Source: Paraconiothyrium sp. Pb-2020 (Eukaryota > Ascomycota > Dothideomycetes > Pleosporales > Didymosphaeriaceae). From it: DNA of 64,000 bases. Below the pieces are notes generated by a model, which did not search any database, was not told the origin of the DNA, and saw only the letters and a program-made list of their open reading frames with translations. Position numbers and translations under genes: made by a program. Of the stretch, positions 43,154 through 54,343 are shown one piece after another; positions within the stretch are counted from its first letter, which is position 1, and the number at the start of each line of letters is the position of its first letter. The DNA lies in assembly GCA_022419385.1 (NCBI GenBank), contig JAJUBI010000001.1, positions 2,480,001 through 2,544,000 on the forward strand, given 5' to 3'.

Positions 43154-44350
43154 ATGTTGGCTCGAAGCAACATAGCAACGAACAAGCGCTTCCTCAAGTT
43201 TTCGGCCGTGGGAATTTTCGTCTGCTCCATCGCCTTCTTCATCTTTCCTAATCCTCCGCTCCCTTTCACGTCCTCAAACAACACTGCTATCAATCTCGAA
43301 GACATCTCTTTAGCGTCCAAAACCTCAGTCCTCGAACCCAGCGAGCGCGATGCAATCTGCTCGTCACATGGAGTTCCTCCCTACCACCCAACACAGCACA
43401 ACACGCATACCCAGGGCCGACGAAAAGTCTACGATCTCTTTATGCTCAACACTGAGCTCGACTGGTTAGAGATTCGACTGCACGAACTGGCTTCACAAGT
43501 CGACTACTTTGTCATCCTCGAGTCGCCCATCACGTTCACAGGGCTCCCGAAAAAAATGTACTACGAAGAGAACAAGCATATGTTTCAAAAATTTGAGGAT
43601 AAAATCATTCACCATGTGCTGGAGCCGCCGCCAGAAGGCCATCCAGGTCACATTGAAGGAGGCACTTTCATCCCGGGGTCACCGGAATACGAGGCCCATG
43701 CATGGACCATGGAGCGGTTCCAGCGCAACGCGATGTTTTCGCAAGTGTTGCCCTATTTGACAGACGAGGCCACCCCTAACGAGGAAGATGTTATTATCGT
43801 CTCCGACATCGACGAAATTCCTCGCCCAGCGACGGTGCAACTCCTCCGTGAATGCAAATTCGGTCGCATCACGACACTGCGCAGCAGATTCTATTATTAC
43901 AGCTTCCAGTGGCTCCACCGGGGACAGGAATGGGCACATCCACAGGCAACAACGTACCACGGTGAAAAGACTATCCTCCCGGCTAGTCTTCGTGAGCTCG
44001 ATGGGTCAATAGCGGCGGTCCCTGACTCGGAAAAGCAGACCATCTATAACAGCGCTTGGCACTGCTCGTCCTGCTTCTCAACCTTAGCCGAGATGCTTCT
44101 CAAGATGAAGAGTTTCAGCCACACCAATCTTAATGCGGAGAAATTCAGAAGTAAGGAGAGGATCGTGGAGCATATTAGGAACGGCAAGGACTTGTGGGAT
44201 CGGTGGTTTCAGTGGTATAAAAGGGTCGACAAGAACCAGGATCTTCCTGAGTACCTAAAGGAGGAGGTGAAGAAGGGTAGATTCATGTATATGATCGATC
44301 GGGATGGCGAAAACGCGGGATTCGAAGACTATACACGCGATGAGGTGTAG
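43154..44350 (+). CDS. Glycosyltransferase family 17 protein
   Basis: A single-exon 398-aa type II membrane protein: an N-terminal basic stretch, one hydrophobic anchor at about residues 14-32, then a lumenal catalytic domain. Family GT17 is that of beta-1,4-mannosyl-glycoprotein beta-1,4-N-acetylglucosaminyltransferase (GnT-III). Diagnostic blocks are VYDLFMLNTELDWLEIRLHEL, VDYFVILESPITFTG, ERFQRNAMF, the DxD-type VIIVSDIDEIPRP near residues 213-225 (metal/UDP-sugar binding), and FYYYSFQW. Fungi lack complex N-glycans, so the acceptor is unknown; Golgi location is inferred. The gene stands alone in a gene-poor region. Confidence 0.9.
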   Translation: MLARSNIATNKRFLKFSAVGIFVCSIAFFIFPNPPLPFTSSNNTAINLEDISLASKTSVLEPSERDAICSSHGVPPYHPTQHNTHTQGRRKVYDLFMLNTELDWLEIRLHELASQVDYFVILESPITFTGLPKKMYYEENKHMFQKFEDKIIHHVLEPPPEGHPGHIEGGTFIPGSPEYEAHAWTMERFQRNAMFSQVLPYLTDEATPNEEDVIIVSDIDEIPRPATVQLLRECKFGRITTLRSRFYYYSFQWLHRGQEWAHPQATTYHGEKTILPASLRELDGSIAAVPDSEKQTIYNSAWHCSSCFSTLAEMLLKMKSFSHTNLNAEKFRSKERIVEHIRNGKDLWDRWFQWYKRVDKNQDLPEYLKEEVKKGRFMYMIDRDGENAGFEDYTRDEV

Positions 44351-46647
44351 GGAGTGCCGACACGAACGTAACGACGATGTAAGCTGCTCAGACGGATAGA
44401 ACATTCGAACTGCTCGACAAGCACCGGATCGCGATCGGGTTAGGAGTAATTACTCGCTCCAAGAGTGAAGGCACTCCCCGACTCGCACGACACTTCGCGC
44501 GTTCCAGTCACCGGCACCGGTATCATGAAGATGCTCTGATGAATTAGCCATGTATAGTATAATAGTGGGAGGCCTGGTTGCCTCTGAAGGCACGGAGATT
44601 AGACCAAGAATGAACTACACATTAGACTGTGCTCTTACGAAAGAAGTGCTTCAAAGAGCAGGGCAGACAAAGAGGCTACAATTCGAAAAAACATGTCACA
44701 AGGGGCCATTCAAGTACCAACTGAAGGAGCACTTATTATAAGAAAGGTGTAGAAGTAGGGATGTTCTCATCATCTGGGGTTGTGACGGTAGTGTTGTTGT
44801 GGCACCGGGGCAACTATACTAGGCCAGAGGTTCGTGTTTTTGAGGGTCGCTTCGTGCCAAATACCGCGCGAGAACAGCGCGAAGATGAGCGGTAGGGGCG
44901 ATGGAAGGTCATCAATACGAACGGAGGCAGCCTTGGCCCGACGAAGAAAAAAACATCACCTGCTGTTCCAGCTACACTAGTCACGATTCTTGTCGCCCGA
45001 TGGCTATGGACAGTTTGGGTCGAACCAAGAGCCCCTGAGTGAATGAGTCAAGTTGGGTAACGTCGGGAATTGCTGAGGTTCTCGCGTGGTTGCCTAAGGA
45101 CATACGCTAGACGCCTTCGGGGATGGACTGGGCTGTGCTCTTGGATGATCGCTGCCCACGAGGTTGCACCGCCGCAAAATATGGGGCACAGCCTTATACG
45201 GATAGTGCTGAAATGGGTAACCATTGCGAAGGCAACAAATGCATCTTCCCATCTAGAAGATTGTTTTTCCGGCAAAAGCTCCAGGCTTCGTATACGCATA
45301 AAAAATACCCACGTCATTGCAAACCCACTTATTAGTCGAAGCTCTGTCTCCATGAATCGTGGACCTGTCATTCAACTGTGTCGAAGACGTTGACAACATA
45401 GGGCTTGTAACACCACTTCCGAGGTTTCTGAGTCAACTCCAATCCCAAGATGCGAGAGCTAGAGGTACTGTTGGAGATGATCACACAAGGGATGGTTAAG
45501 TCCGTTTAACGCTTAATAGAGGCAGAAGATTGTTGATACCATATGAGTCAACTTGTAGCGGGTCATCAATGTACGAGAGGAACCTCATTGAGCAAATCTG
45601 CCTCAGCAAGGATATCGCATAGCTTAACTTGGTACCGTATTATTGGAGCGATTCACGGCGGTAGAAGAGATCACGCTCCCATAGAGTGTTAAATGGCAAA
45701 AGAGGAATGGCGGGTCATGATCTAAAAAGGATAGTGAAAGGAGCTCTCATGTCAACTTTTCTTCAGTCACGTGTGCCCACATGCAGCATCCGCTTCGGAA
45801 CCAATCGCAGGCAGGGCTGTGAGTATATCACGTGACTGAAAGCGCAACCTTGGAACCTTGGAATTGTTGGATCGGACGTCGGAACATGCGATGTTACGAT
45901 GCCTGGCCGTCTAGCACTCCCTCCCCACGCCACCTTGGGCAAGAAAGCGTGTTCGGTTTTACCAACAAAGTACACCTCAGCGGCCCTAAAGTGTAACTTA
46001 CCTATGGTACCGATCTATGTTTGTGCGGTTCGAGCCGTTCCCGATTTGGACGGGGAACGTTTGAGCCACCATCCGTTCGGAAGAAGCAGCACACACGCGG
46101 ACAACGTGTCGATGCGCGTAGATCGTTGCCAATATCGTGAGTTATCACGAACCAAGCATCAGATTGCATAGGCCACGTTGCGCAGTCGATTACTCAATCT
46201 ACAAAGGTAGGCGTATCCAGGCCCTCGATGAACATTAGCTTGCCTTGAATCAGCTGCGCCATAAAGCCACAGAGACCGTAGCCGCACACGCATGGAAAAC
46301 ATTGGAGCTGATTTGACTGTTTGGAGCAAGATACCGCAACCTCAAGATAATCCCAATGTAATCGTTGCTCGTGTTCCTGCCTCGTTGACATTCTTCAACC
46401 TTGCCCTGTGCACACACCATCGACCCCGCTTTACAGCATTGTCTCTTCGTTTGCACGACCCGCTGACTGTGGTACGAGCGCCGGAGGCCGGGGCTTGCAT
46501 GTAGCTAGCGTACAGGCTCACCGAGCACGATCGCTCATACTTCATACTGAATATCCTCTAGAGCTCCGGTCCTTGTGACACTGACGCTTCTCTCTCTACA
46601 CTTCGAATTCAGCTCATTTTATCGGAATCCATCTTCTACGGCTGAGA
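44351..46647. other. Gene-poor region between GT17 and fructosamine-kinase-like genes
   Basis: About 2.3 kb. ORFs on both strands are short and lack domains; a minus reading at 45048-45371 has faint similarity to a membrane protein but is not supported. It contains an inverted pair of E-box sites at 45762-45840. No RNA gene was recognised. Confidence 0.5.
45762..45840. repeat. 12-bp inverted repeat with a CACGTG E-box in each arm
   Basis: TTCAGTCACGTG at 45762-45773 and CACGTGACTGAA at 45829-45840 are exact reverse complements, 55 bp apart. Each arm contains the bHLH core CACGTG with the same TCA flank. It lies about 0.8 kb upstream of the kinase gene. Confidence 0.6.
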
Positions 46648-47965
46648 ATGGGCAATGAGCACACGGATTACAGTGGTGAAATTGATGTGCCGGTAGATGC
46701 TATTCAGGTTATCGACCCGCAAGTAGTGTCCAGTGGGTTGAGTTCGCTTGTATCTAGGGTCTATCGAGACTAACAGTTACTGCAGAGCTACCAGAGGGCA
46801 TCATTGTCAATAATATCGCTGCCCATGGAGCAAGCTTTTGGACTCGAACCGCTCGTCTGGATGCTGAACTTGATAGCGAGAAGAAACAATACTTTCTGAA
46901 GACATCTTTCGGAGATCGAGGTAGAAGCATGATGTCGGGGGAATTCGCATCAATGTCGTTGATATACGCGGTAAAACCCGACCTTGTGCCAAAAGTACGG
47001 TGTTCTCAATGATCCCGCAGCATATGCCAATAACGTCTGTTAATCCTCAGCCGATCGCATGGGGTACCTATTCAACGATACCCGACATATATTTTTTCCT
47101 CTGCCATTTCCACGATATCACTAATGAGCTGCCCGACTTGCATACTTTCCCAGCCATGCTCGCCAAACTCCATCGCGCAGGAACGTCACCGGGCGGTCAC
47201 TTCGGGTTCGCGTACACTACATACCATGGCAACACACCTATTGAGCATGGGTGGTCCAACACATGGGAGGGCTACTTTACGAGAACTACGCGGGAACTGC
47301 TGCGATTGGAGCAAGAAGCTCAAGGCTTCAACCAACAACTCATAGAGTTGACAGGGCCCTTCTTGGAAAAGGTAGTTCCTCGTCTACTTCGTCCACTAGA
47401 GACGGGCGGGCGTACCATCAAACCCTGCCTTATTCACGGCGATCTATGGCACGGCAATGCAAGTATGGATCGTGATTCCAAATTACCAATCATCTTCGAT
47501 GCTGCATCGTTTTACGCGCATAATGAGTGTGAGGATCCAGGCACTCTTGCTAGTGATGCACCAGCACTTATCAATTCCTAGACGATCTCGGGATTTGGCA
47601 AGCAACATGGAACAAGATTGGCGAGCCTTACATCACGAATTACCACAAGAGCTTTCCAGTTTCGCCTCCGCAAGAGGACCACGGTGAACGCAACGCGCTT
47701 TATGCTACGTAAGTTAGCACATGACCCGAATCTATCTTGTTCGCTACATACGAAATACAAGTTAATGCTGGAAGCAGACGCGTGAACATTTTTGATTTAA
47801 TCCTGTATAAAGGAGACACTGGCTATAGGGAGACGTGAGTCGGTACGATGATATCACGGTAGGCGCTGATTACGTCTCAGACTCATTGCGGAGATGAAGA
47901 AGCTTGTGGACAAATTTCCTGGCGGCTACGAGGAATGGGAAAATTTAAGGAATCCGGAGGCTTAG
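46648..47965 (+). CDS. Fructosamine/ketosamine-3-kinase-like phosphotransferase, six exons
   Basis: Exons 46648-46732, 46786-46994, 47051-47528, 47582-47708, 47778-47834 and 47881-47965 give 346 aa. Five GT-AG introns of 46-69 bp all keep phase. Their removal is required: an apparent stop after LASDAPALINS lies in intron 47529-47581, and splicing restores SFYAHNEY-DLGIWQATWNKIGEPYI. Family features: SFWTRTARLDAEL, YFLKTSFGD (ATP-binding lysine), PIAWGTYSTIPDIYFFLCHF, catalytic loop HGDLWHGN at about 227-234, metal-binding IIFDAASFYAHNEY with Asp near 248, and C-terminal FPGGYEEWE. The family phosphorylates ketosamines on glycated proteins; many fungal members have unknown substrates. The first donor (46733) is the least certain boundary. 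Confidence 0.87.
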
Positions 47966-49001
47966 GCGAGGGGTCGCAAGGTCCAAAAGCATCATGGTAG
48001 GGTGGACTCATGAAAGATGCGGGCTGCATCACTGCTAGCAATGGTATGTTTGCCCAGTCCGATGACAAATTTAGATACACGGACTGATAATTTGCGCAGG
48101 CATGCATAGTCTCTACACTTGCAATCGTCTATCAGACCCAGCTCAACATACACACGAACGACTGAACATAGTGGCTGTATCTCACATTGCTTACAGGATT
48201 CTTGGCACGCTTGACTGGGGGAGATGGTTCCAAAACTTGGAGCATGTGGTCACACAGTTTTGGACGTATGCGCTGGGAAAGGCAATTGTTCTCTACCATC
48301 GAGCAGAATATTGCAATCAAGATTCGAAGTACCCCAAGCACATCACGGCGAAGACGTACGTTAACAACGAGAATGACATCACTAGCATGCAATCAATGAA
48401 GCTGATAATCACTTTAATAGCAAGGGTAACATTAGAGCGGGTCATGTATGGCCTCAGCAGCTGCACCTTCATGGACCTGCAACGTTGCTCGGTGATGGTG
48501 TTGTGGCAATCGTCCGTATCGACCGACGACCATGATTCTAGTTTAAAGGATCGCTCATCTGACTGTGATATTGAAGCCGTATGAACCCATGAGTGCAGCC
48601 AAATGGAGAGGTTGGGGTGGTGTTCTAATCAGCAAACAGGAAAAGCTGAGAGGTGATCTACGGCAAGGATGATGTTGATCGATGCTTATCCATGACTGTT
48701 TAAAGGACCCTGCCTTTCATACGGCTTACTCAACGTCATACCATGTCAATATGAGAACGCAAGGACATAGCGAACGACGAAAGATCTCCAGCATGATTGA
48801 GAAGCAGGTTTTACGCACCAGGTGTCCTTTTAACACAGTGAGCTTGTTCTGCGCCTCGTCCGCCCGGGATCATCATGACATATGGAACAACAGATTCCTC
48901 GAGATAGCAGATAGGAGTACTCTGGCCGCAGGCAAGTAAACCAAGATTGTCCACCTTTTGCGAATCCTTGCACGTCACTTGGTCGATTCATGCATGTAAG
49001 C

Positions 49002-49028
49002 CGGACGTTAGCGGGAGGCTAACGCCCG
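49002..49028. repeat. Inverted repeat, 11-bp arms, 5-nt loop
   Basis: CGGACGTTAGC (49002-49012) and GCTAACGCCCG (49018-49028) pair at 10 of 11 positions around a GGGAG loop. A second hairpin follows 12 bp later. Confidence 0.65.
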
Positions 49029-49040
49029 TGGGGAACTCAG

Positions 49041-49071
49041 TACCGTGCACGGGCGGCGATTCCGCACGGTA
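49041..49071. repeat. Inverted repeat, 8-bp perfect arms, 15-nt loop
   Basis: TACCGTGC (49041-49048) and GCACGGTA (49064-49071) are exact reverse complements; the loop is GC-rich. With the preceding inverted repeat it makes a 70-bp structured block. Confidence 0.65.
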
Positions 49072-50270
49072 GATCCCGCCGTGGCTTTCCTCCTCGCGAC
49101 TCTCGTTTCCCTAACCTCTTAATGTACTACCTGACAATCACTAGCCCTTCGCGCGACTGCAAATCTTCACTAGTTCAGCACACTGTCTGTTCATCACAAA
49201 ATTTCCTGATACAGAGACTGAAATCTCAGTCTCTGAAATCTCCCACTCCGTCCGAGCATCGTTGCGTGGCTGACATATATGCAACAGAGCTTCTAATCAA
49301 ATGCACCTGACCCCTTACACCGGGGTCGCTCATGCTTGGACCCGGCGCGACGGATACTTTTGATCGATATCTGACATCGATGCTGCAACTGATTGCTCGA
49401 GATTGCGAGCTCGCATATTATTGCCGATGCAATTAATACAGAATCCTCCTCGCTGAGACCAGCGTGATCAGCTGGCACCTGGCAGACAAGCTTCGCCCAG
49501 AAGTGCTTGTGTATAGGGGTTGTACTAATTCATTCGGGTAACTGACTTGTCAAGGATGCAACCACTTTTCTGACCGCTCTTATCACACCTATGGTCCTGG
49601 ACGAGTACTAACGCAGCATGTCTTGGAGGTACCATCCCTTACACGAGAAATTGGAGCCTGAAGAGAGCACAACTAGCCACGGTCGGATATTCAGGGTTTG
49701 GCTCATAGGGCGAAGCATGTACCATGCAAGTCGTGACTAAGTTTTACCCCTATGAATCACGCACTTCAACTCTCAGGGAGTGTTTATGGTATCTGGTGCC
49801 GCTCAAGGTCGGCATGTAGCACGTTTGAGTGGAATCATCGAGTCTGCGAGACTGAAACGCATTCAGTGTGCTGCAAGTCGACCACTGATCCCTGCCATCT
49901 CAATGACTTAGTTCGAAAGGCCGAAGGAGGCCTTCCATGAAATGGTGTGCCCGTCGCTTATCCTCTGGTCTCATCTGATGAGCTCACAAGACTTATGTGG
50001 TTACAGTTCAGTTCGGAAACTGAGACAAGAACGGTCTTGAATTGACACGAAGGTGTATTGCAACCATTCTGTGCAATGCAGATGATCACCGGGACGTAGC
50101 AATGGCAGCTATCGCACCTCCAACATCTCCAGGGGAAAAAACATAAAAGGGACGTTATGGTCGTCTCTTTGGATTGAAACTACCAACCACAGATTCTTCA
50201 GTTTCCTGATCATCAAACCACATCGCAAGATCTCAACAAGTCATTTTCACTGCAACATTTACTATTCATC

Positions 50271-51571
50271 ATGGGTCTTTCTCAAGTCGGCGAATCTTAC
50301 GAGAACGATGGCAACTTCTCTGAAATCAGCCTTCTTGACACCCAGAAGGGCGGCGATGTCTCACGCCTCGAGAACTTCCGCTGCAGTCACCCTGATGGCA
50401 CCGTTACCAAGAGCGGCACGACTGTCAAGGCCATTGTCGGAGAAGAGCATCTCGCTCTCGATAGCAACCGAACCTTTCGTATGATCTACTCTAAGGGAAG
50501 TGGCAACCAGATCCTCTCTCGGCTCGAGATGCGCGAGTTCTACGATGAAGACGGCAGTTATATCTGCACTATCCGGAACATCGACGGCAATGACCCAGCA
50601 TTTGGCACTGCCATGATCTCGACTGTCACACCCGTTGACCAGGCTATTTCTGTTAGTTACAAGATTGTAGTTCCTGGCCCAGTTCGCAAGCAGGCAAGTC
50701 TCCCGGGTACAAAGTGGATGTGTTTTTCCTGCTAAGCGAAAGACTATCTTTATCTCCTTCATGAGAAAAGAATCTTTTTTCGCCTAGCTAAGACACGAGG
50801 CAATGTACCAACCCCACTTGTGTGAGACATACACTGACTTTGTACCTCCGGGTTTGGCAGTACATCTACTCGCCTAATACCACCACAATCCAGGATCAAG
50901 CCAAGGGCCTCGTTGATCTTGCCAAGGTCGGCGACTTGGACACGGACACGTCGCTCGACTTCCAACTCGCTCTCGATGGGGATAACACCGAAGCCATGGA
51001 CAAACTTGCCCAGTGGGCCTCCGGTGTTCGCGACAAATTCCCCTTATGGTCCAAGAATGTGGTGTCGTACTTGCGCATGGGTGATTTCCGCGATAAGCGC
51101 ATCCACAACGGCACTAACCTCACGGGCGACCACACGTTGCTGGCCTCAGAATTTGTGCCATTGAGCAACTACCGCGTGTCACTCGTCACTACAGGCAAGA
51201 TCTTCGACCCGGCAATGGCGGGTGGTGCCCATGAGACGCATCTCCAAACGCCGCTCCTCATCGACAGCAAGCCCGGTAATTACTCGCCGTTCCTCCTGGC
51301 CTACGGACACAATATTGTCTTGACCCAGCTGGGCATCGACAAGGTGCACAGTGACTACTCTGGTGTTCCAATGAAGGTGGCTCCGGGTAGCAGGATGGAA
51401 AATGGAGCCAAGCCTGTGGTGGATTCGACCAACTTGAACCGCTCGCTGGCGCTCGTGTCTGCCTTTTTCTACGCTCCGGACGCGCTTCACTCAATTGTTA
51501 ACACCACGCCGAAGATCTTGGCCTTTGGTGGACAGAAGAAATTCAAGGCTGTTCTGCCGTCTCGCACCTGA
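50271..51571 (+). CDS. Unrecognised 377-aa protein with a GC-AG intron
   Basis: I do not recognise the family. Exons 50271-50693 and 50861-51571 join in phase 0 across a 167-bp intron whose donor is CAG|GCAAGT, the classic GC-donor context, and whose acceptor is TTGGCAG|TAC. The joined reading is IVVPGPVRKQ-YIYSPNTTTIQDQ. Without the intron the first ORF ends 14 residues later at KWMCFSC. No signal peptide or membrane helix is visible, so it is probably cytosolic. The first exon is rich in beta-strand-like alternation; the second has SKNVVSYLRMGDFRDKRIHN and LLASEFVPLSNYRVSL blocks. The CT/CA-rich leader and strong ATG context (ATCATGG) suggest active expression. It neighbours the epoxide hydrolase on the same strand. 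Confidence 0.7.
50694..50860 (+). other. GC-AG intron of the unrecognised 377-aa protein gene
   Basis: The donor context AG|GCAAGT matches the U1-complementary consensus of GC introns, and the acceptor GGCAG is phase-compatible. The nearby GT at 50706 (G|GTACAA) is phase 1 and does not fit the acceptor phase. Confidence 0.7.
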
Positions 51572-51956
51572 GGTCCGAAAGATGTCATCATTTGTCGTAG
51601 CAGGCATTACCGGTTCCAGTGATTCAGAAGTTACGATGATAGTGGTAATGCAGGAAACTCTTGGGTTCTTATTGTCGTTGATTTCCTTCTATAGCTTGCC
51701 CCTTCGTCTCGGAATTTGTGCTGGAATTATTCGATCATTATAATAGTGGAAGCATAGCTACGAATATTACAAAGTTGGCTCGAGTATCACTTCTGGTGCA
51801 TATAAGATAAGCGTGGTGGTAGCACTGCGATTTGTCAGCACATCCGCTAGTCACGTCACTGTCAACACAATTCCTCGTGCATTGGTAATCTGAGAAGCTG
51901 GGTTGGTCTTATAAAACACAAGTCTTGATCTAGAACATCCAATACAGGTAGTTATA
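51572..51956. promoter_or_regulatory. Promoter region of the epoxide hydrolase gene
   Basis: The 385-bp gap carries a TATAAAA at 51910-51916, 41 nt upstream of the ATG at 51957. Nothing else was recognised. Confidence 0.5.
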
Positions 51957-53174
51957 ATGGCATCATCCAAATATATCCATCCTTTCAAGCTCTCAATTCC
52001 TTCATCCACTCTCGACGACTTGCAAACGCGTCTTCGGTTGACCCGCTGGCCAGACCAGGAAACAGTTACGGACTGGTCTCAGGGCGTCCCCCTTGCAACA
52101 ATCAAAGAGCTTTGCGAGTACTGGCAGACAAAATACAATTGGCGACGATGTGAAGAACTGCTCAATTCGTACCCTCAGTTCACGACAATCATCGACGGTG
52201 TGGAGATTTATTTCTTACACATCCGGTCAAAGCACGAGAAAGCTCTTCCCATGTTACTTACACATGGCTGGCCTGGCTCAATCCTGGAATTCAAACACGT
52301 ATTTGACAAGCTCGTTGACCCTGAGTCTCACGGTGGCTCTCCCAAGGATGCATTCCATCTTGTCGTCCCAGCACTCCCTGGCTACGCCTTCTCCAGTAAG
52401 CCGACGGAGGGAGGATGGGATTACCGTCGCACCGCACGTGCATGGGCTGAGTTGATGCAGCGGTTGGGTTATGCAGACAACGGATGGGTCGCACAGGGTG
52501 GAGATTGGGGGGCTCACGTGAGCGCAAGTTTGGGGCATCAGGCACCAAAGGGGTTGAAGAGTATTCACATGAACTCCATATACCTTGAGCCGAAGGTAAA
52601 ATCTAGCTCTAACACACCTGGGTAAAGTGTATGCTAATATATTATCCAGAAAGAGGTTCAAATATCATGCCAGAATAAGACGGGCGAGGAACGAGCTATG
52701 CATCTCGACCGCCAGCGGGACATAGGACATTACGGATACTACACCCAGCAGTCAACGAGACCGCAGACCGTTGGCTATGGCCTTGCTGACTCACCGATCG
52801 CGCAGGCTGCTTGGATTTATGAAAAGTTTAGAGACTGGTCCCACCACGATGGAAATGTGGAGACTGTGTTCAGTAAAGACGAGATGCTTGATACGATCAT
52901 GTTGTATTGGCTCTCTAATTCAGGAACATCATCTGCTCGTTATTATTGGGAGTGCAGCGAATTCGAGTCAACTGCTTGGCCAATTGATATTCCGGTTGGC
53001 GTGAGTTGGTTCGCGGGCGATACGACTTATGGTCCGAGGGAATGGTGCGAAAGGTACTACAAGAACATTGTGCATTGGAATGAGGTGGGAAGAGGGGGAC
53101 ACTTTGCGGCGTGGGAGGTACCGGACCTGTTATATGCAGAGATATGCGAGTGGGCAAGCAAAATCAGGTGGTAG
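51957..53174 (+). CDS. Epoxide hydrolase (microsomal EH type, alpha/beta hydrolase), two exons
   Basis: Exons 51957-52595 and 52650-53174 (intron 52596-52649, GTAAAA...CCAG, phase 0) give 387 aa. The N-terminal EHN region (FKLSIPSSTLDDLQTRLRLTRWP) and LLTHGWPGS oxyanion block (about 101-108) are typical. The nucleophile elbow GGDWGAH places Asp near 183; the catalytic His is in GRGGHFAAWEVPDL near 364. Cap-domain tyrosines lie in HYGYYTQQSTRPQT and ARYYWE. The enzyme would hydrolyse epoxides to diols for detoxification or secondary metabolism. There is no clear N-terminal membrane anchor, so it may be soluble. No biosynthetic cluster surrounds it. Confidence 0.92.
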
Positions 53175-53803
53175 GTCATTACGCATCAAGCATACTCTTG
53201 ACGTGTGTATACGAGCTGCATATGGGTCTCTGTTGGGCCGGATTCGCTGCTTATGGGACTCGCCGAGTACACACTCTGTCAGTAGTAGTGTAACGTTTAT
53301 AATCATCTATTCCTTATCGTTTTATCTGGGCTTAAGATAGTGTAGAGAGTGTGCAGGTAATCAGGAAAGAACCAAGAAAATAATTCATGTGTCAATATTA
53401 TCCTCGAAATGCAGCGTTCAATCGTGATGGAATCCCCAGGCGTCCAAATGCCATGCCATGGATTCATGGATATACTCAGATTCGAATCGGAGAGAGGAGG
53501 CTGTAATTGCGCTATGTTTTATCAGAATGAGTTCTTAAATATTAGAGTCCCAAGGAGCACTGACAAGATTCGGAGTCACAGCATCTGGCAAAGATAGATA
53601 ACGTCTCTGTCTTGCCAAGAAAGACTATCGTGGGCTCTGCCGTTCATGAGCTAGTGAAGGAGCTATGTGCACGTCGCAGCCCTATAATAAGTAGTTTAGT
53701 GGTTGACTTATTATGAGATAAATATCAGTGCTTTATTAAAGTTCAACCTTCGCCTTCCGTGGGACTAGAAGTAATTTCCACATATCTCTAGCCAATCTAG
53801 GCA
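53175..53803. other. Intergenic region, AT-rich
   Basis: It holds the 3' flank of the epoxide hydrolase and the 3' flank of a possible minus-strand gene. No feature was recognised. Confidence 0.45.
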
Positions 53804-54343
53804 CTATATAAGACTGTTACTCGGCCAGAATCTGTTGATGTTGTGTTTCTGGGTCTCGTAGAAGTCCGCCTCCCCTGGAAACTTGAGCCCTACCAGGGCC
53901 ACGAGAAAGAGAGAGGAGGCCTCGACGATAAATGCGAGTAGGGTCGCTGGAATTGAGAGGCCATTTCGGGTGACGTTCCAGAAAGAATCGAGCGGATTAC
54001 ATGCCTTGAAAGTATTGGTAAACCACATCGCATTGTTCACATTCAATTTACTACATTCAGATGATGAATTACGGTGCTTTGTATCCATGAGGCCAGCGCG
54101 TACAGAATGATTGGAGAGCGAAGGGTACGCAGGGTCGTTCTCACTGCCAGAGTTAGACTGATCCGTATCTTTCTCAGGCACCTTTTCTAACCCCAAACAC
54201 TTCGGAGAAGATATCCGCGGAGTTGACGCTTGGTGAACTCTGGGTGTACCTTGGCGCATCCGGTATCTGTAGTCCAGTATTGTTTGCGACATTGCCTGTG
54301 GCGAGGGGTCGAAGAGGGCGGCGAGCTTTCTCGATGTCGTCAT
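53804..54343 (-). CDS. Possible small protein with one hydrophobic segment
   Basis: A 179-aa open frame with ATG at 54343, directly preceded in frame by a TAA. Most of it is hydrophilic and Ser/Asn-rich; one hydrophobic segment (SIPATLLAFIVEASSLFLVA) lies at about residues 129-150. It could be the 3' exon of a spliced gene, since another ATG-led frame (54473) overlaps it upstream. I recognise no family. It may be lineage-specific, spurious or decayed. Confidence 0.3.
   Translation of the reverse strand: MTTSRKLAALFDPSPQAMSQTILDYRYRMRQGTPRVHQASTPRISSPKCLGLEKVPEKDTDQSNSGSENDPAYPSLSNHSVRAGLMDTKHRNSSSECSKLNVNNAMWFTNTFKACNPLDSFWNVTRNGLSIPATLLAFIVEASSLFLVALVGLKFPGEADFYETQKHNINRFWPSNSLI

Larger units (their letters stand above)
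47966..50270. other. Gene-poor region with two tandem hairpins
   Basis: About 2.3 kb without a recognisable gene. ORFs such as 48102-48584 have no domain. Two adjacent stem-loop sequences at 49002-49071 stand out (listed separately). No tRNA was recognised. Confidence 0.5.

Noticed and set aside
45048..45371. A minus-strand ORF with faint likeness to a rhodopsin/SAT4-type membrane protein
   Set aside because: Only one weak block, no conserved motif, no additional exons found; not enough to call a gene or relic.
46846..46860. tRNA B-box-like sequence on the minus strand
   Set aside because: It lies inside the kinase coding exon and the flanks do not form a T-arm or acceptor stem.
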